DNA from: Paraspadella gotoi
Taxonomy: Eukaryota > Chaetognatha
DNA: 64,000 nt
Direction of reading: 5' to 3'
Assembly (NCBI GenBank): GCA_051294375.1
Contig: JBJCIZ010000239.1
Span: forward strand, 4,967,581 to 5,031,580
A model generated the notes under the pieces. It was not told the DNA's origin and ran no database searches. It was given only the letters and a program-made list of their open reading frames with translations. Below are positions 44,931 to 56,100 of this stretch, piece after piece. The stretch's first letter is position 1. Each line of letters starts with the position of its first letter. Position numbers and translations under genes: made by a program.

Positions 44931-45186
44931 CTCTCTCCCTCCCTCCCTCACCTGAATCTTGTCCGATGTCTTAGCCACGCTCGCCCAGGTTTCCCTGATC
45001 GTCTTTCTTCTCTCCGGTTTCCAAAACGTCGATAGGATCATGAAGAGAAGGCGCAATTTGTCCCCTTTTTTGACGCAGGCCTTTTCGTTGTATTGATGAG
45101 CAGCGGGTAATCCGTGAAAAAGCAGTTGTGGCAAGATAGAGGGCGCGGGATGGAGGGATCGACTTTGGCGGGCGGGAGAGGAGCGC
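42545..45186 (-). CDS. Beta-1,3-galactosyltransferase-like (GT31) gene, exons to the C-terminus
   Basis: Golgi-type GT31 transferase; acceptor sugar unknown. Exons in transcript order: 45186(gap edge)-44952, 44709-44572, 43685-43501, 43124-42885, 42644-42545. Exon 1 has KLRLLF.ILSTF and ERRKTIRETWASV, the RRxxIRxTW motif. Exon 2 has VVFVLASSSPPPS, HGDIVMADVVDSYPNATIKL, the family's E..xxxDI...DF.DSY..LT region. Exon 3 has MMLKWARNFCANADFVIKGD DD, the metal-binding DxD-type signature. Exon 4 has YYPDFIPGAGYIMS and LEDVYITALVFVQHLGF, the G-GY and EDVY motifs. Exon 5 gives FYKNMLFF and the stop. Phases are 0, 0, 2, 2. Exons 2-5 are intact here. The N-terminal stem and membrane anchor lie beyond the gap at 45187-45211. 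The intron between exons 2 and 3 contains nested repeats. Confidence 0.85.
43270..43455 (-). mobile_element. tRNA-derived SINE-like element, copy 3
   Basis: Minus-strand reading starts CCCGGTGGCTCATTGAGTAA (A-box-like) with CCGGGTTCAATACAAACC (B-box-like) downstream, then the shared body CGGGAAGCGAGAGGACGACC GTAAACTGCTGAGG. Lies in the GT31 intron between exons 3 and 4. Confidence 0.65.
43700..44425 (-). mobile_element. GTGTGAATATACCGCC repeat, copy B, split by an insertion
   Basis: Outer parts (43700-43863 and 44361-44425) are the reverse complement of 17540-17790. Confidence 0.75.
43864..44360. mobile_element. 0.5-kb insertion nested in repeat copy B
   Basis: Relative to the uninterrupted copy at 17540-17790, about 497 bp are inserted at GTCACT|GAGGGTCGG. 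CACT occurs on both sides (a candidate 4-bp target duplication). The inner ends AAGTGAAGAGAA and TTCTCTACACT are imperfect inverted repeats. It includes a (CT)n stretch at 43977-44006. No ORF. Confidence 0.65.
44855..44945. repeat. (CT)n tract in a GT31 intron
   Basis: Interrupted CT. Its duplicate is at 45660-45740. Confidence 0.9.
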
Positions 45187-45211
45187 NNNNNNNNNNNNNN
45201 NNNNNNNNNNN
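45187..45211. other. Assembly gap (25 N)
   Basis: Separates two near-identical copies of the first GT31 exons. Confidence 1.
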
Positions 45212-45390
45212 AAGAGAGAGATCCAATGGGCATACACAGGCAACCCGGCTGTTGCCAGAAATGTCGATAAAATGAAGATTTTATGATAATTCATTCCTTC
45301 ATCATCAAATAATCATTTGCTATCTCCAGTTTTCATGAGTAAATGATTATTTCTTTACAGAGGTGTTGGATAATTTCGCCCCTAACATAC

Positions 45391-45685
45391 CAATTCTGAT
45401 GGTCGCGTTCGGATAGGAATCGACGAACGTCCGCCATCACGATATCTCCGTGGAGGGTGTTCTCGTCACGAAGGGCCTTGAGTATGATGTTTGAAGGAGG
45501 AGGGGAAGAAGAGGCCAACACAAAACGACCTGGGAGAAAACAAGGGGTTTGGATGAGTATTTTCATCTTTTTTTCATCTCTCTCTCTCTCTCTCTCTCCT
45601 TCACTGAAGTTTGTCTGATTCTTTGTGCCGCACCAATCCTACGTTCTATGATTGCATTCAAGCTCTCTCTCTCTTCTCTACTTCT

Positions 45686-45737
<52 letters not shown>

Positions 45738-46190
45738 ATCCTCCGCCCCTCACCTGAATCTTGTCCGATGTCTTAGCCACGCTCGCCCAGGTTTCCCTGA
45801 TCGTCTTTCTTCTCTCCGGTTTCCAAACGTCGATAGGATCTGAAAGAGAAGGCGCAATTTGTCCTCTCCTTTTTTGACGCAAGGCCTTTTCGTTGTTGAT
45901 GAGCAGCGGGTAATCCGTGAAAAAGCAGTTGTGCAAGATAGAGGGCGCGGGATGGAGGGATGCGACTTTGGCGGCGGGAGAGGAGCGCGCGGGAGATTAT
46001 GGGAGAGGGCGGTGGGAGTTTTGGTAGAGGAAGATGGTTGAGGAAGTGGTGGAGGTGTTATCTTAGCTTTAGATGTGGGAGCGGGGGAGGGTCATTTAGG
46101 CTTAGATGTAGTATAAGGGTGGATTCCTACTTTAGGTTCGACTGAAGGAGAAGGTGATGTATTTCTGGTGTTGGAGTTGGTGGATGCGTC
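45391..46190 (-). CDS. Second copy of GT31 exons 1-2 with the stem region (frameshifted)
   Basis: Duplicates 44440-45186. The exon equivalents are 45754 up to about 46190 and 45529-45391. It extends further 5' than the other copy and shows a Pro/Ser/Thr-rich stem (NTSPSPSVEPKVG, PPPLPQPSSSTKTPT, PPPKSHPSI) before HNCFFTDYPLLI, as expected for a type II Golgi protein. Several one-base indels break the frame (for instance the 45391-45529 exon is 139 bp instead of 138). Small indels against the other copy suggest that both represent one genomic region assembled twice, rather than two genes. The membrane anchor was not found. Confidence 0.6.
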
Positions 46191-46199
46191 ATTGTAGGT

Positions 46200-46690
46200 T
46201 GAAAGGGAAATAAATGAATAAAATTAAAAGTCTAAATTCAATTTTGATGAATTAAAAGACAGAATTGATGGATAAATAAATAATTAAATGAAAAAAAAAA
46301 ATGAATCGATAAATAAGAAGGGAATATAAATTTACTTTATTTGGTTTTTTTATTTCTGAGAACCGAGACGAACAAAAAAGAGCAGAAAACAAAAAGTAAA
46401 TAATGTTTTTCTCACATATTGCCGGTGATTTTTGATAATATTTTGTTTATCGAAAGAGAAGTCGGTCAAACGTTCGCATGACGAGCCTTTTTTAAATCGT
46501 CCGATGGAATTGATATTACGTTGGGCGTTTGGGGGCGTAAGATATTGGGGTTATTTTTTCTTCCTTTTTTTTAGTGTTTTTTTTTTTTTTTTGCTTCAAA
46601 TTAAATGGGAAGTCAGTTTTTTTAAAAAAATTCAATATGTTGTAAATTCATTCATTTAACAACTTAAAAATTTACAAGTTAGTATAAAAA
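46200..46690. other. AT-rich intergenic sequence, nothing recognised
   Basis: No exon supported. It may contain the 5' exon of the GT31 gene, which I could not identify. Confidence 0.5.
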
Positions 46691-46699
46691 GGATTACAG

Positions 46700-47134
46700 C
46701 CACCATCAAGAAATATTTCGAACGAGAAGGTGAACAGTTTCAAAAAATCTGTACCGATTGATCCCGTGAATTAAACGACGCTCTTCCTCCGAAGTAGGCT
46801 CGAAAAAACCTTTTTCGAAAAAATTGAAATTAAATTAGGCATTTTAAACTAATGTGACGTACGGTAGAGATCGAAATTCAATTTAAGTGTCATTGAGACT
46901 TCGATTTAGGAAATTTCGCTAAACCATGAAGAAAAATTTGCGATGATCTGGCGAAGTCAATTTGCGCGACAAGGGGCCAAACCCTGTATGGTGGACTAAA
47001 ATCCACCAACCGTTCATCAGCGGCCATTGGTGCCGGAAGCAAGTCATTCGCCCTCCCAACCCAAAAGGTCCGGGGTTCTGCCAGTGGCCGCCTAGCAGTT
47101 AAGAGGGACGGGGCGCTTAACCCGCTGTAACACG
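46700..47134 (+). repeat. Left flank of the 5.2-kb element; duplicate of 57692-58182
   Basis: CAATTTAAGTGTCATTGAGA CTTCGATTTAGGAAATTTCG and GCGGCCATTGGTGCCGGAAG CAAGTCATTCGCC occur in both copies in the same order. A SINE-like block lies at 47010-47100. Confidence 0.85.
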
Positions 47135-49729
47135 GTGTACAGTAGGGTGTTGTCATATTCAAAAGTTGTTTGTATCTTCACGCAATTTAACACGAACGGG
47201 GCATTGGCCCTAAAAAATAGCTTTGGCACCAATCGGCCAATTCAAATTGGTCCAACCTTTAGCAGTAACCCTCTCCTGAGGATTTTTGGCAACATTCCCT
47301 TTCACATCATCCCTCACTGTGTCTAAAGTATGAGAATGTTGATCGTCCAACATAATTTTATTAGGTTTAGAAGAAAGTCCATTAAGTTTTTTATTAAATT
47401 AGAGTCGCACTACTTCTTCGGCAAGAGCCCACAACAGCATCCACAAGCTGCTGCACCCAAGTAGTGGCCAATCATTGCGTACCATATCTTCTTGGTTTTT
47501 AAGAGGTACTAATAAAGAATTTTTTACACAGTTTTATTCATAAATAGGTGCCTCTTTCTAATTTAAATATACATCTTTTAAAAAATTGGTGTGCCTACAT
47601 CCTGGGAGGATAATTTCTGCACAGATTCTTTTTAAAAATAAAATTATATAAAATATTTATTTATATTATTTGCTATAGTTTAAATTAATAGAGCATGATA
47701 TAATTACTAATACAACGATAAATTTCAATCTTGATTGACGCAAATACTTTTTAAGATATCCTGTTATAAAGAATTTTTTGAAAAAAATTTTTTAACAAGC
47801 TGCACAGAAATAAAGAAATAAAAGTATGGCAATCAAAAAATTGCTTTATTAGCTGATAAAACCCTCTAGGTTTATAATTTCCAATCATGATTTTATAAGG
47901 CAAATCCCAGAGGCTCTGTGGGAAGCATTCTCAAATTTGGTTGGAGAATGTGACCAACAGTTTGCAGATAAAAAATTATTTTAATCAAAATAATTTACAT
48001 TCTATTATAAGATGATAAATTTGCTTCCTTCAGTGATATCAAGACTTGTTACTCTAACTTTTATGTAAGGTGTGCTTACTTTTGTTAGATACTTCCTGGT
48101 CCAGACTGCTTGAAAAGGAAAAAAAATTAGTAAACAATCATAACAAACTGTAAGTTGAGATTACAATATGTTCATAACCGCCTATAAGCATTAAGCGTGT
48201 AAGTTGTGAGGACTGGAGGACAACGTTTTGGGGCATGAAAAACCCTTAAGCCTAGTTAACAAGGAGCTCAGGACCCAGTTTCTATGGCTACGAGTAGGGT
48301 GTTAAAAAAGATTGGAAACTTCAAGATTATTTTTCCAAATTTTTTTTCTTCACATGTAAATATTTGTTTTTATTGTCATTATATCCGGCAGTGGCGAGCA
48401 GCGCCGTAGGGGAGACGGCTTTCAAACGTTCGTCAGTTGAAAATGCGAATATCTGGGTTCAGAAGTTTTCCCTCTTTCTTGATTGATGAGTCGCAATCAA
48501 CGAATAATTTGAAAGAATAGAAAACGGGGTTGTCAATCCGAGGCTATTGAGTTTGTTTGCTTAATGGTTGAATTTGTCAATTTGTAGAATCTTTTAGTTG
48601 CCTCGTTGAAAAAATATGAATGTAAGTTTTACGTTAGTTATTTTAAATCATTTATACATTGTTATAGAACCTGGATCATTTAAATTCTCGTCGTCAAAGT
48701 ATTTAATGTAAATAACATTTAAAAACATTGATATTCTACAAAAGTCGCCAAATGAAGCAAAAAGTTGAGGCAGCTGAAACAATTATGGTTTTCTCTGTTC
48801 CGTTAAAAAATGTTATTATACTTTCAATGCGAAAGATGGAAACAAACGTTTAAACTGATGTTTACCCCATCGTTTGTAAAATATTTCTAACATAAAGCGC
48901 TAAAGATTAGTGAAAAAAAAAGTATCAAATTTTCATACTTTATACCTAATGAGTTTTTTAAGGAAATTTTCCCTTCCAGAAACTCATAAAAAAAATGCGT
49001 AAAAGAATTGAGTAAAGGATAGTGTTTTCTGTTGGAGATTTACCCTCTCTCTTTCTTTTCTCTCACCCTCTCTCTTTTATCAAAATGTTTGGGCCAAATT
49101 TTTCTTAAAATTCGCAATTGCGCTCAAGAAGACTTGTCCGGTTTAAAAAAATTGTTTTTTTCTCTTAATCAGCAAGGGTTAAAACAGAGAATGCAAATCA
49201 TGCTAAAGGGAACGTGAAAGATGTTTTGATTATCCTTTACGGCTTTTTAGCAATTTTTCTTTGTACAGTCAAATTCGTGGGAAATGTTCTCCACCTGAAT
49301 TCTGTTATAAAATATTATATACTTTTTCTTTTAAAACTTTCTCTCCTTCTCTGTCCTCTTTTCAATCAAAAATTTTTGGCAAATGTTTTTGGTTAATTCA
49401 TTATTGGGCCTAAAAAATACTAAAAAAAGAATATGTATAAAAAATTTACAAGATGGATTGGATGGACAGACATCGATTGTTTTGATAACATAATATATTA
49501 ATGTTCTGACATGATCTCAGCGACTTAACGACAAGATTTTTGGGTTTGGGACCGATGGACCCTTAGCTTTGAACAATAATTACATTAAAATAGAGAATTC
49601 ATTTAAAAATTTGTAGTATGTGGTAATGATTGAAGTGGGTGATTAAAGCTGTAAATCAGTTTTTCATGAAAATATGTCGCAAGTGGAGTAAAATTTTAAA
49701 TAGAAAAAAATCGAAAAAAGAATGATTGA

Positions 49730-50005
49730 ATGTTAATAACGATTATTGAAATAATAGTAATTGATTGATTGATGTAATAGTAATTGATTATTGAATGCGA
49801 TGATAAACCAATAATTTGACGGCAAATGATAACCAATTATTGATTTTGATGAAATAACCAAATATTGCAATGATACCAAATGAAATTGATGCAATGACAA
49901 CTCAAATGTTGGAATGCGATGATAGTCATTCATTGAGGCAATGAATGTCAATTCATTGATACAATGATAGTTATTCATTAACGTGATGAGTCCATTCATC
50001 GTAAA
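49730..50005 (-). repeat. 21-24 bp minisatellite inside the 5.2-kb element (inverted relative to 23786)
   Basis: The reverse complement reads CAATGAATGACTATCATCGC ATTC..., ATATTTGGTTATTTCATCA, matching the units and the ATATTTGGTT variants at 23786-24035. Confidence 0.75.
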
Positions 50006-50034
50006 TAAAACAAAACCAAATACATGTATGAGTG

Positions 50035-50235
50035 AGAGAGAGAGAGAGAAAGAAAGAGAGAGAAAAAGAGAGAGAGACAGAAAAAGAAGGAGAGAGAGAT
50101 AGAAAGAGAAATAAAGCTGGAACCGTTGCTGTAGAAAGATTAACTCGTTTTTAAGGATGAATCAGTAAGAAGCAGTGAGGGAAACAAAAGAGAGAGAGCG
50201 ACATATAATTAAAAGAGAGAGAGATAGAGAGCTTG
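50035..50235. repeat. Interrupted (GA)n tract
   Basis: GAGA/GAAA mixture in the interior of the 5.2-kb element. Confidence 0.85.
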
Positions 50236-52342
50236 AACAGCCGCTGGACAGCCGCTGAAAGAGGCTTATATATAAAAAATTGTTTGTAAATAAAACAAAC
50301 AAATGAGTAGAGGAATAATGAAAATTATAACAATTTTAAAAGAACCCCAATGATGAGAACGCCAGTGGATCTAAAATTTTAGCTTTCTAATGGTTATACA
50401 CCTTGAGCTATTCTTCAATGTTAAACAGCATGATATCAACTACGACAACCGACAAAACAACACAAAGCTACTAAATGGTTACGCTACGCACAAATATGGG
50501 CTTAAGCCCCATCTGGTGAGATAAAAAACTAAAAATAACATTTGAGTATTAAATTTGGCTCAGGGTTATAACATTTAGGTTAAGGGGGCCGCACTATAAG
50601 GTTTAACAAATTAGAGAAAGATTTTGTGACTCGCTTCCAGAATTTTCCCTAGTCCATTTAATTGACCTTTTTCAAGACGCAGTCTTTCACCATCTTATCG
50701 CTTTCTCCTGTTAAGTGAAAACCTCGTCCACTTATTATTCGATCATAATTGTTTCTCTGGAAAAGATCGGCCATATGGAAACTCATAGTTTTTAACAGAA
50801 TCCAAGGATTTTTTATACCAAATTTTAATAATTCAGAAGAAAAAAAATAATATATAACAATCTTGATTTTGGCATTTACTTTTCTTTTTAAAAATAAGCT
50901 TATGCACAATTTATTCACAATTTATTTGTCATTTTATTTAACATTTACATCAAATTTGGGATTTAGAAAACATTGCTCGCATAATAACCAGTTCACCTAC
51001 GGCCGACGAATCAAGACGCGTGACACTCAAGGCATAGAAAATAAACTTTCTACAATAGGGTTAACAATTGGTTATAACTTTGGTAACAGATTAAGGGTTA
51101 AATATTAGAATTGAAATTAAGTTCAGGGATTAAGAAACAGAAATGGTTTGCTTTTAAAAAAAGAGCCAAAAATTAAATATAAACTGAACAGGGATTTCTT
51201 TTTTTCAATTGTACATATGAATTACTTTAAAGTTATCGTATATCCGAGTTTTGTAGGCATAGTAATAGAATTTAAATATATGAATATGAAAATAATGTTG
51301 TTAGCAATTGTTGTGGTTTGTTAACTAAATTTTTTGTTTACCTTCAAGCAAGTCCTGGACAAGAAGTATCTACAAAAAAGTAAGCACACCTTAATAAAGA
51401 GTCCAGAAGTACAAGTCTGATATCACATAAAGGAGCAAATTATCATCTATAATAGAATGTAATTATTTTGATAAAATTTTTTATCTTGCAAACTGGTTGG
51501 TCCCACATCCTCCAACAAATTGAGAAATCTTCCACAAGAGCCTCTGGGGAATTGGTCCTTATGAAATCATGAATTGGAATATAACCTAAGGGTTTTATCA
51601 ACGTTAATAAAGCAAATTTTGATGCCATAACTTTTTATTTCTTTATTTCGTCTGTGTTGTGTTAAAAAAATTTTTTTTCAAAAAATTCATTATAAACAGG
51701 AATATCTTAAAAAGTATTTGGTCAATCAAGAATGAAATTTATACGTGTATAAGTAATTATTATATCGATGCTTCTATTTAATTATAACCCTATAGCAAAT
51801 AATATAATAAATATTTTGTATATAATTTTTATTTTAAAAGAACGTGCAGGAATTAATCCTCCAGGATGGTAGGCACACCAATTTTTTTAAAAGATGTAAT
51901 TAAATTAGAAAGAGCACATATTTTATGAATAAAACTGTGGGTAGAAAATTTTTTATAGTACCTCCTAAAACCAAGAAGATATGAGTACGCATGTATTGGC
52001 CACTCCTGGTGCAGCAGCTTGTGGAATGCTGTTTGTGGGTGCCGCTAAGAAAGTAGTTGGCGACTCTAAATTGTTAATAGAAACAAAACTTATGGACTTC
52101 TTTAACTAATAAATTATGTTGGAACGATCAAATCTCTCATATCTTTAGACAATGTTACAGTGAGGGATGATGTGAAAGGTGTGCCAAAAATCCTTCAGGA
52201 GAGGTACTGCTAAAAGACGTTGGACCGATTTGAATGGCGATTGGTGCAACCCTTTAATTTTTTTAGGCCATGCCCCGTCGTGGCTTAAATGATGCGTGAA
52301 GATACAAACAACTTTTGGATATGGACACACCTAGTGTTACAG

Positions 52343-53360
52343 CCTGATCCGAAGCTCAGGGACTGCTTGAACGGTTCTCTCATTAACACTTATCAATAAT
52401 TACTGTCTCTTCATCTGTTTATTTGCACTGAGAGGGACATAAACGGGTTATTTCCTATCTCACTCTCTATCTCTCTCTCCAACACGCACTTTCCCTCGCA
52501 CCCTTTCTCTCTCTAGCTCTATGTATGTGTGGTATTCGATCCCGGTTTCTTCGCGAAAAAAACAAGGATATTTAGATGTGAGATGGTATGATTAACTCAT
52601 ATAAAAAATATTTTGTTCATATAGTCACGGGAACAGAATAGTAAAATACAATATATTTGTAGTAATATTCTTATAAAATAATAAATTTTTAAAATAACTT
52701 GTAAAAAATTTTAAAAATTGTATTAAAGATTCAGATTCTTCATAAAAAGTTAAATTAAAAATATGAAATATGTTATAAAAAATTCTGTCGTCTTCAGCAT
52801 TTAAAATAGAAAAAAAAAATTCAGGCCTTTTTCATTCCCTATAATAAAAACTTATATGTTAAAACGTTTTAATCAATTTTTGCGGTATAAACATTAAAAT
52901 ATCATATATCATATTTTATAAATTGTTTTTAGTTTTTTATGGCGAATCCAAATCTGTTATTTAAAATTTAAAAAATTATTTTGAAATTTTGGGATCTTAT
53001 AAAGATATATAAAGATATATATAAAGATATATAAACATATATATTATATAAATAATTAAATTTACTATACTCTTATACTTAAAACAATTTTAAAGGATTT
53101 AAAATTCATTAAAATTATATGTTCCCAGGCAGCAAAAATATAATGTTCAATCGCTCAATCCTTTCATCACTCCACCCTAATTTACAATGCTTTAATTTGA
53201 ATTGTCTTAATTTATAAAAAAAACAAAACAAAAAAACGGTTTGGTTAGAGTTGAATTAACTTATATTCTCAATTATCGAATCTGGCCGAGACGGACTGTA
53301 ACCGTTATGAGGAAACATCTACAAGTCATTAAATCCAAAACGTCGCCGCCGCCTCAGCCG
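52343..53360 (+). repeat. Right flank of the 5.2-kb element; duplicate of 58191-59425
   Basis: Shares GCACTGAGAGGGACATAAAC, ACTCTCTATCTCTCTCTCCA ACACGC, GATGTGAGATGGTATG, TTCAGATTCTTCATAAAAAG TTAAAT and TTCCCAGGCAGC with the other copy, in the same order, with frequent one-base indels. Confidence 0.85.
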
Positions 53361-53819
53361 CAGCTTTTGACGCTGTCCTCGACGCCGCTGCCTCCGACGC
53401 CTCCGCCGCCTTCACGAGCCAACTTCTATCGAGTCTCTCTGCACGAAACGACCGCCGACTGCGCCCTTCGTCGTCGTCGCAGGACGCGAGGACGCCGCGG
53501 CATTCCTCCAGACGCGGAAGAGAGATTGCAGCCAGGAGAGAAGGATATCGTGCGTCGACAAGGAACATCGCTCGCTCGAGAGTCCGTCGCGATAAATTGT
53601 CATTATTCTTCTTTGTCCTGAGTCTTTCTCTACTAGTCTGACATATCGAGTATGCAAAGGGTAGCGCCCCCGTCTTCGTTCAGTTTTCTCCGTTCGTCGA
53701 ATTGTCGTCACCGCCGAGCTTGTCGTCTTCTCTTGCAGATCGTCTATATGCTCTCGGTTACGCGTCTCAGAGTCGGCGTCGCCTGGTCGTTAAGAGTCGT
53801 CATTTCGTTGTCGTCGTCG
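53361..53819. other. GC-rich region with overlapping open frames, unassigned
   Basis: Frames of 80-125 codons are open on both strands (Arg- and Pro-rich on +, Ala-rich on -). High GC and CCGCCG/CGTCGT trinucleotides can explain them. I recognise no domain or splice-supported exon. Confidence 0.35.
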
Positions 53820-53844
53820 NNNNNNNNNNNNNNNNNNNNNNNNN
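53820..53844. other. Assembly gap (25 N)
   Basis: Run of 25 N in a CGTCGT tract. Confidence 1.
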
Positions 53845-53944
53845 CGGGAAGTTGCTGCGGGGGAAAGGATGCGGCGATCGTGGGCCAAGTTGCGCAGGCG
53901 AGAAAGGGCGTCGAGGAACGGTGGAGGAAGATGATGAGGTGTTG

Positions 53945-54005
53945 AGGAGAAGAAGAAGAAAAAGAAGAAGAAGAAGAAGAAGAAGAAGAAGAAAAGAAGA
54001 AAGGA
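53945..54005. repeat. (GAA)n microsatellite
   Basis: About 20 GAA units. The poly-Arg/Lys and poly-Phe/Leu/Ser frames over it are artefacts. Confidence 0.95.
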
Positions 54006-54429
54006 AGGAGGAAGAGGAACAACAGCAACGAGACACAATCCATTAAAAAACCGTCAAATCATTTAAAAGTTCGCGACCCACAGACATTTTTCTTCTTCTT
54101 AAAACGGGTTTTGTAATTTTTTTATTTTTTGAATTTTTTTTTCCTGCTACCGCGCAAAAAAAAAAGATTGTGAATATGTATAAAAAACTAGTTTTTTCTG
54201 CTCGCCGATTTAGGTGAATATTAAACATTAGATAACCTTTATATATGCTAATTCATTAAATTCGCTCGGTGCCAATCGATAGTCAAAAAATGTCGATTGC
54301 CCACGATAATTAAGCGTATGCAGATAAATAAATAAAATAATAAATAAATAACAAAAAAAATAAATAAATAAATAAAACTATAGGTAGAAATAATTACAAA
54401 TAAAGACAAATATTTTTTAACTATTATTA

Positions 54430-54540
54430 TTTCCCACTTGCATCATTTTTTTACTCACATCATTTTTCAACTTGCATCATTTTTTCACGAACTATTTTTT
54501 CAACTTGAAATCATTTTTTCAACTGTGCATCATTTTTAAT
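54430..54540. repeat. Minisatellite (ACTTGCATCATTTTTTC)
   Basis: Six or so 16-19 bp units. On the other strand they read GATGCAAGTTGAAAAAAT, close to the one-sided units (GTATGCAAGTTGAAAAAA) of the satellite at 22510-22810. Confidence 0.7.
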
Positions 54541-55636
54541 TAATAGTTAATTAATTAATTAAATTAAAAACATTATTAGAGTAATCGCATAATAAATAAA
54601 ATTCAAGCGACTGAGCTTTGGTTTTTTATATGTAACTCATTTCCATCCTGATCCATCGAAACATTACTTATTCCCTATCTCTTGGATGCTTTACAGCACT
54701 TTTCCAACCACACACAAAGATTTACTCCGATCTATCGCACCAGATGAAGTGATGATATAGATTATGATAGGAGAATATTAAGAAAGATTCAAATAAAAGT
54801 GATTTTCAACTTCATAGTGCATCATCAGCAAGCTGATCACCATACACACATTGATAGTCTTAATTTCTCAAATTACCTAGCAATAATTGTTAATTCCAGT
54901 TGAGTATAGTAAAATTAAACAGTGATAAAATATTGCGTCTTAATCCCTTGAGATCTAAAAATGGAATACACTAAAATCTCGGCCTCCCCTCTCGTCTCTC
55001 TCCTTTGTTTATTCTACTTAGACAAAAATGTTTACAAAATAGGCGCTGAGTTCCTGGGAATCTATGAAATATTAAACTTTGGAACTGAGAAATTTAGAGA
55101 GACAAAATTTGAAAGAAAGTTAATTACTAATTGGAGGCTAATTAAAAATATACTAACATCTCCCCCCCAAAACAAATTTGTTAAATGGCAAATAGATGAG
55201 TTAAGCGAAACAGTGGGTACAAAATGATCACATGTAAGGCAGTAGTACAAATAATCTTAATTGTTATAACAGTATTACAATTGATCACATATAGCTAAAT
55301 TGGGGAAAAGTAAATTAGGACAAAAAATAAATCTGCGCTGCATCTAATATAAAAACGTAACAAAAATAAAAATTGTTTTGAAAATAAGTCGAAACTGCGG
55401 CCAACAGTTCGAGAAATAAAATGTTAAATTAATTATATACATATATATTGGGAACCAATATGTAAACAAATCATCAAATAAACATTTCCACGCAAATATG
55501 GCAGTCATTCACGGCCCCCAAATCTATTTTTTGATCTATTTTCGATATCTTCCTCAAAACATCCAATCAATTTTAATCGATCTCTCGTGTTCACAATATT
55601 CGATATAAAGAACTCATCCTGCTCTTCCTGCTCCCA
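54541..55636. other. Intergenic sequence, nothing recognised
   Basis: Contains an 88-codon open frame (54961-55227, +) without recognised motifs. Confidence 0.45.
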
Positions 55637-56100
55637 ACCCGAAAATGGTAAGTGTAACGGATCAGTCTATCATCCTCTTTAAAGGTGCCAAATTATAATT
55701 AAGTCATCAATTTCCAATAAGATTAATCGTTTCATAATTTTAATTTAAGTTCAAAACTACTTGTCGTTCTTGTTGCATTGTCAATTGTCTGTCTGCATTG
55801 CTCATTGGCATCGTCGCCCTTCAAAGTCGTGTTGTGTCGTTAAGAGAAAGGTGCAAATTAATTCAGTGCCGAAACATGCAAAAATCATTTAAAATCGAAA
55901 TGAAAGAGTGCGAACAGATTCGTGCAACAGGTTATTTTGAAGTAAAAGGGTGCAAAAAATTCAGGATCGTCCAGTTCAAAGTATCTTTGTCTGTTCCCTG
56001 TATCTGCTCTATCATTGCAACAAGAATAAGAAGCGTCCGGTCGCGCCTTCAGCGCAAATCAAAAACCAAATCGCGGACATCGAGATCACTCCAAAATTTA
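55637..56100 (+). CDS. Candidate small secreted protein, frame uncertain
   Basis: ATG at 55645-55647 is followed directly by a consensus donor (ATG|GTAAGT). The next AG, at 55749, opens a long frame in phase 0 that runs past a donor AAATTTAG|GTAAAC at 56100. In that frame there is a hydrophobic N-terminus (CCIVNCLSALLIGIVAL) and a Cys-rich region (RCKLIQCRNM, MKECEQIRATGYFEVKGCKK, SLSVPCICS). A second frame over the same start has a more canonical signal peptide (KLLVVLVALSIVCLHCSLAS) that stops after about 32 codons. A third, at 55970-56100, reads SIFVCSLYLLYHCNKNKKR, like a membrane helix with a basic stop-transfer. One or two indels could join them. No family recognised. Confidence 0.35.

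Larger units (their letters stand above)
47143..52333. mobile_element. 5.2-kb long-TIR element, probably hAT-like, non-autonomous
   Basis: Terminal sequences TAGGGTGTTGTCATATTC and (reverse complement of the right end) TAGGTGTGTCCATATCC begin inverted repeats of about 1 kb: 47143-48160 pairs with 51310-52333 (for example GTTTGTATCTTCACGC, CAGGAGAG/CTCTCCTGA, CCACAAGCTGCTGCACC and GGTGTGCTTACTTTT are all mirrored). The target duplication is GTGTACAG (47135-47142) and GTGTTACAG (52334-52342). An 8-bp duplication and TAGGG-type ends fit the hAT superfamily. The 3.2-kb interior has no transposase-like ORF. It carries a minisatellite (49730-50005), GA tracts and an 86-codon ORF of unknown nature (50658-50918, -). 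The second copy of the flanks (57692-59425) lacks the element. Confidence 0.8.

Noticed and set aside
42545-46190. Two separate tandem GT31 genes
   Set aside because: Only the first two exons and adjacent introns are duplicated, next to an N gap and with scattered indels, which fits one gene assembled twice.
50658-50918. Possible transposase remnant in the 5.2-kb element
   Set aside because: The 86-codon frame shows no recognisable DDE/D, zinc-finger or dimerisation motif, so it is left as an unassigned ORF.
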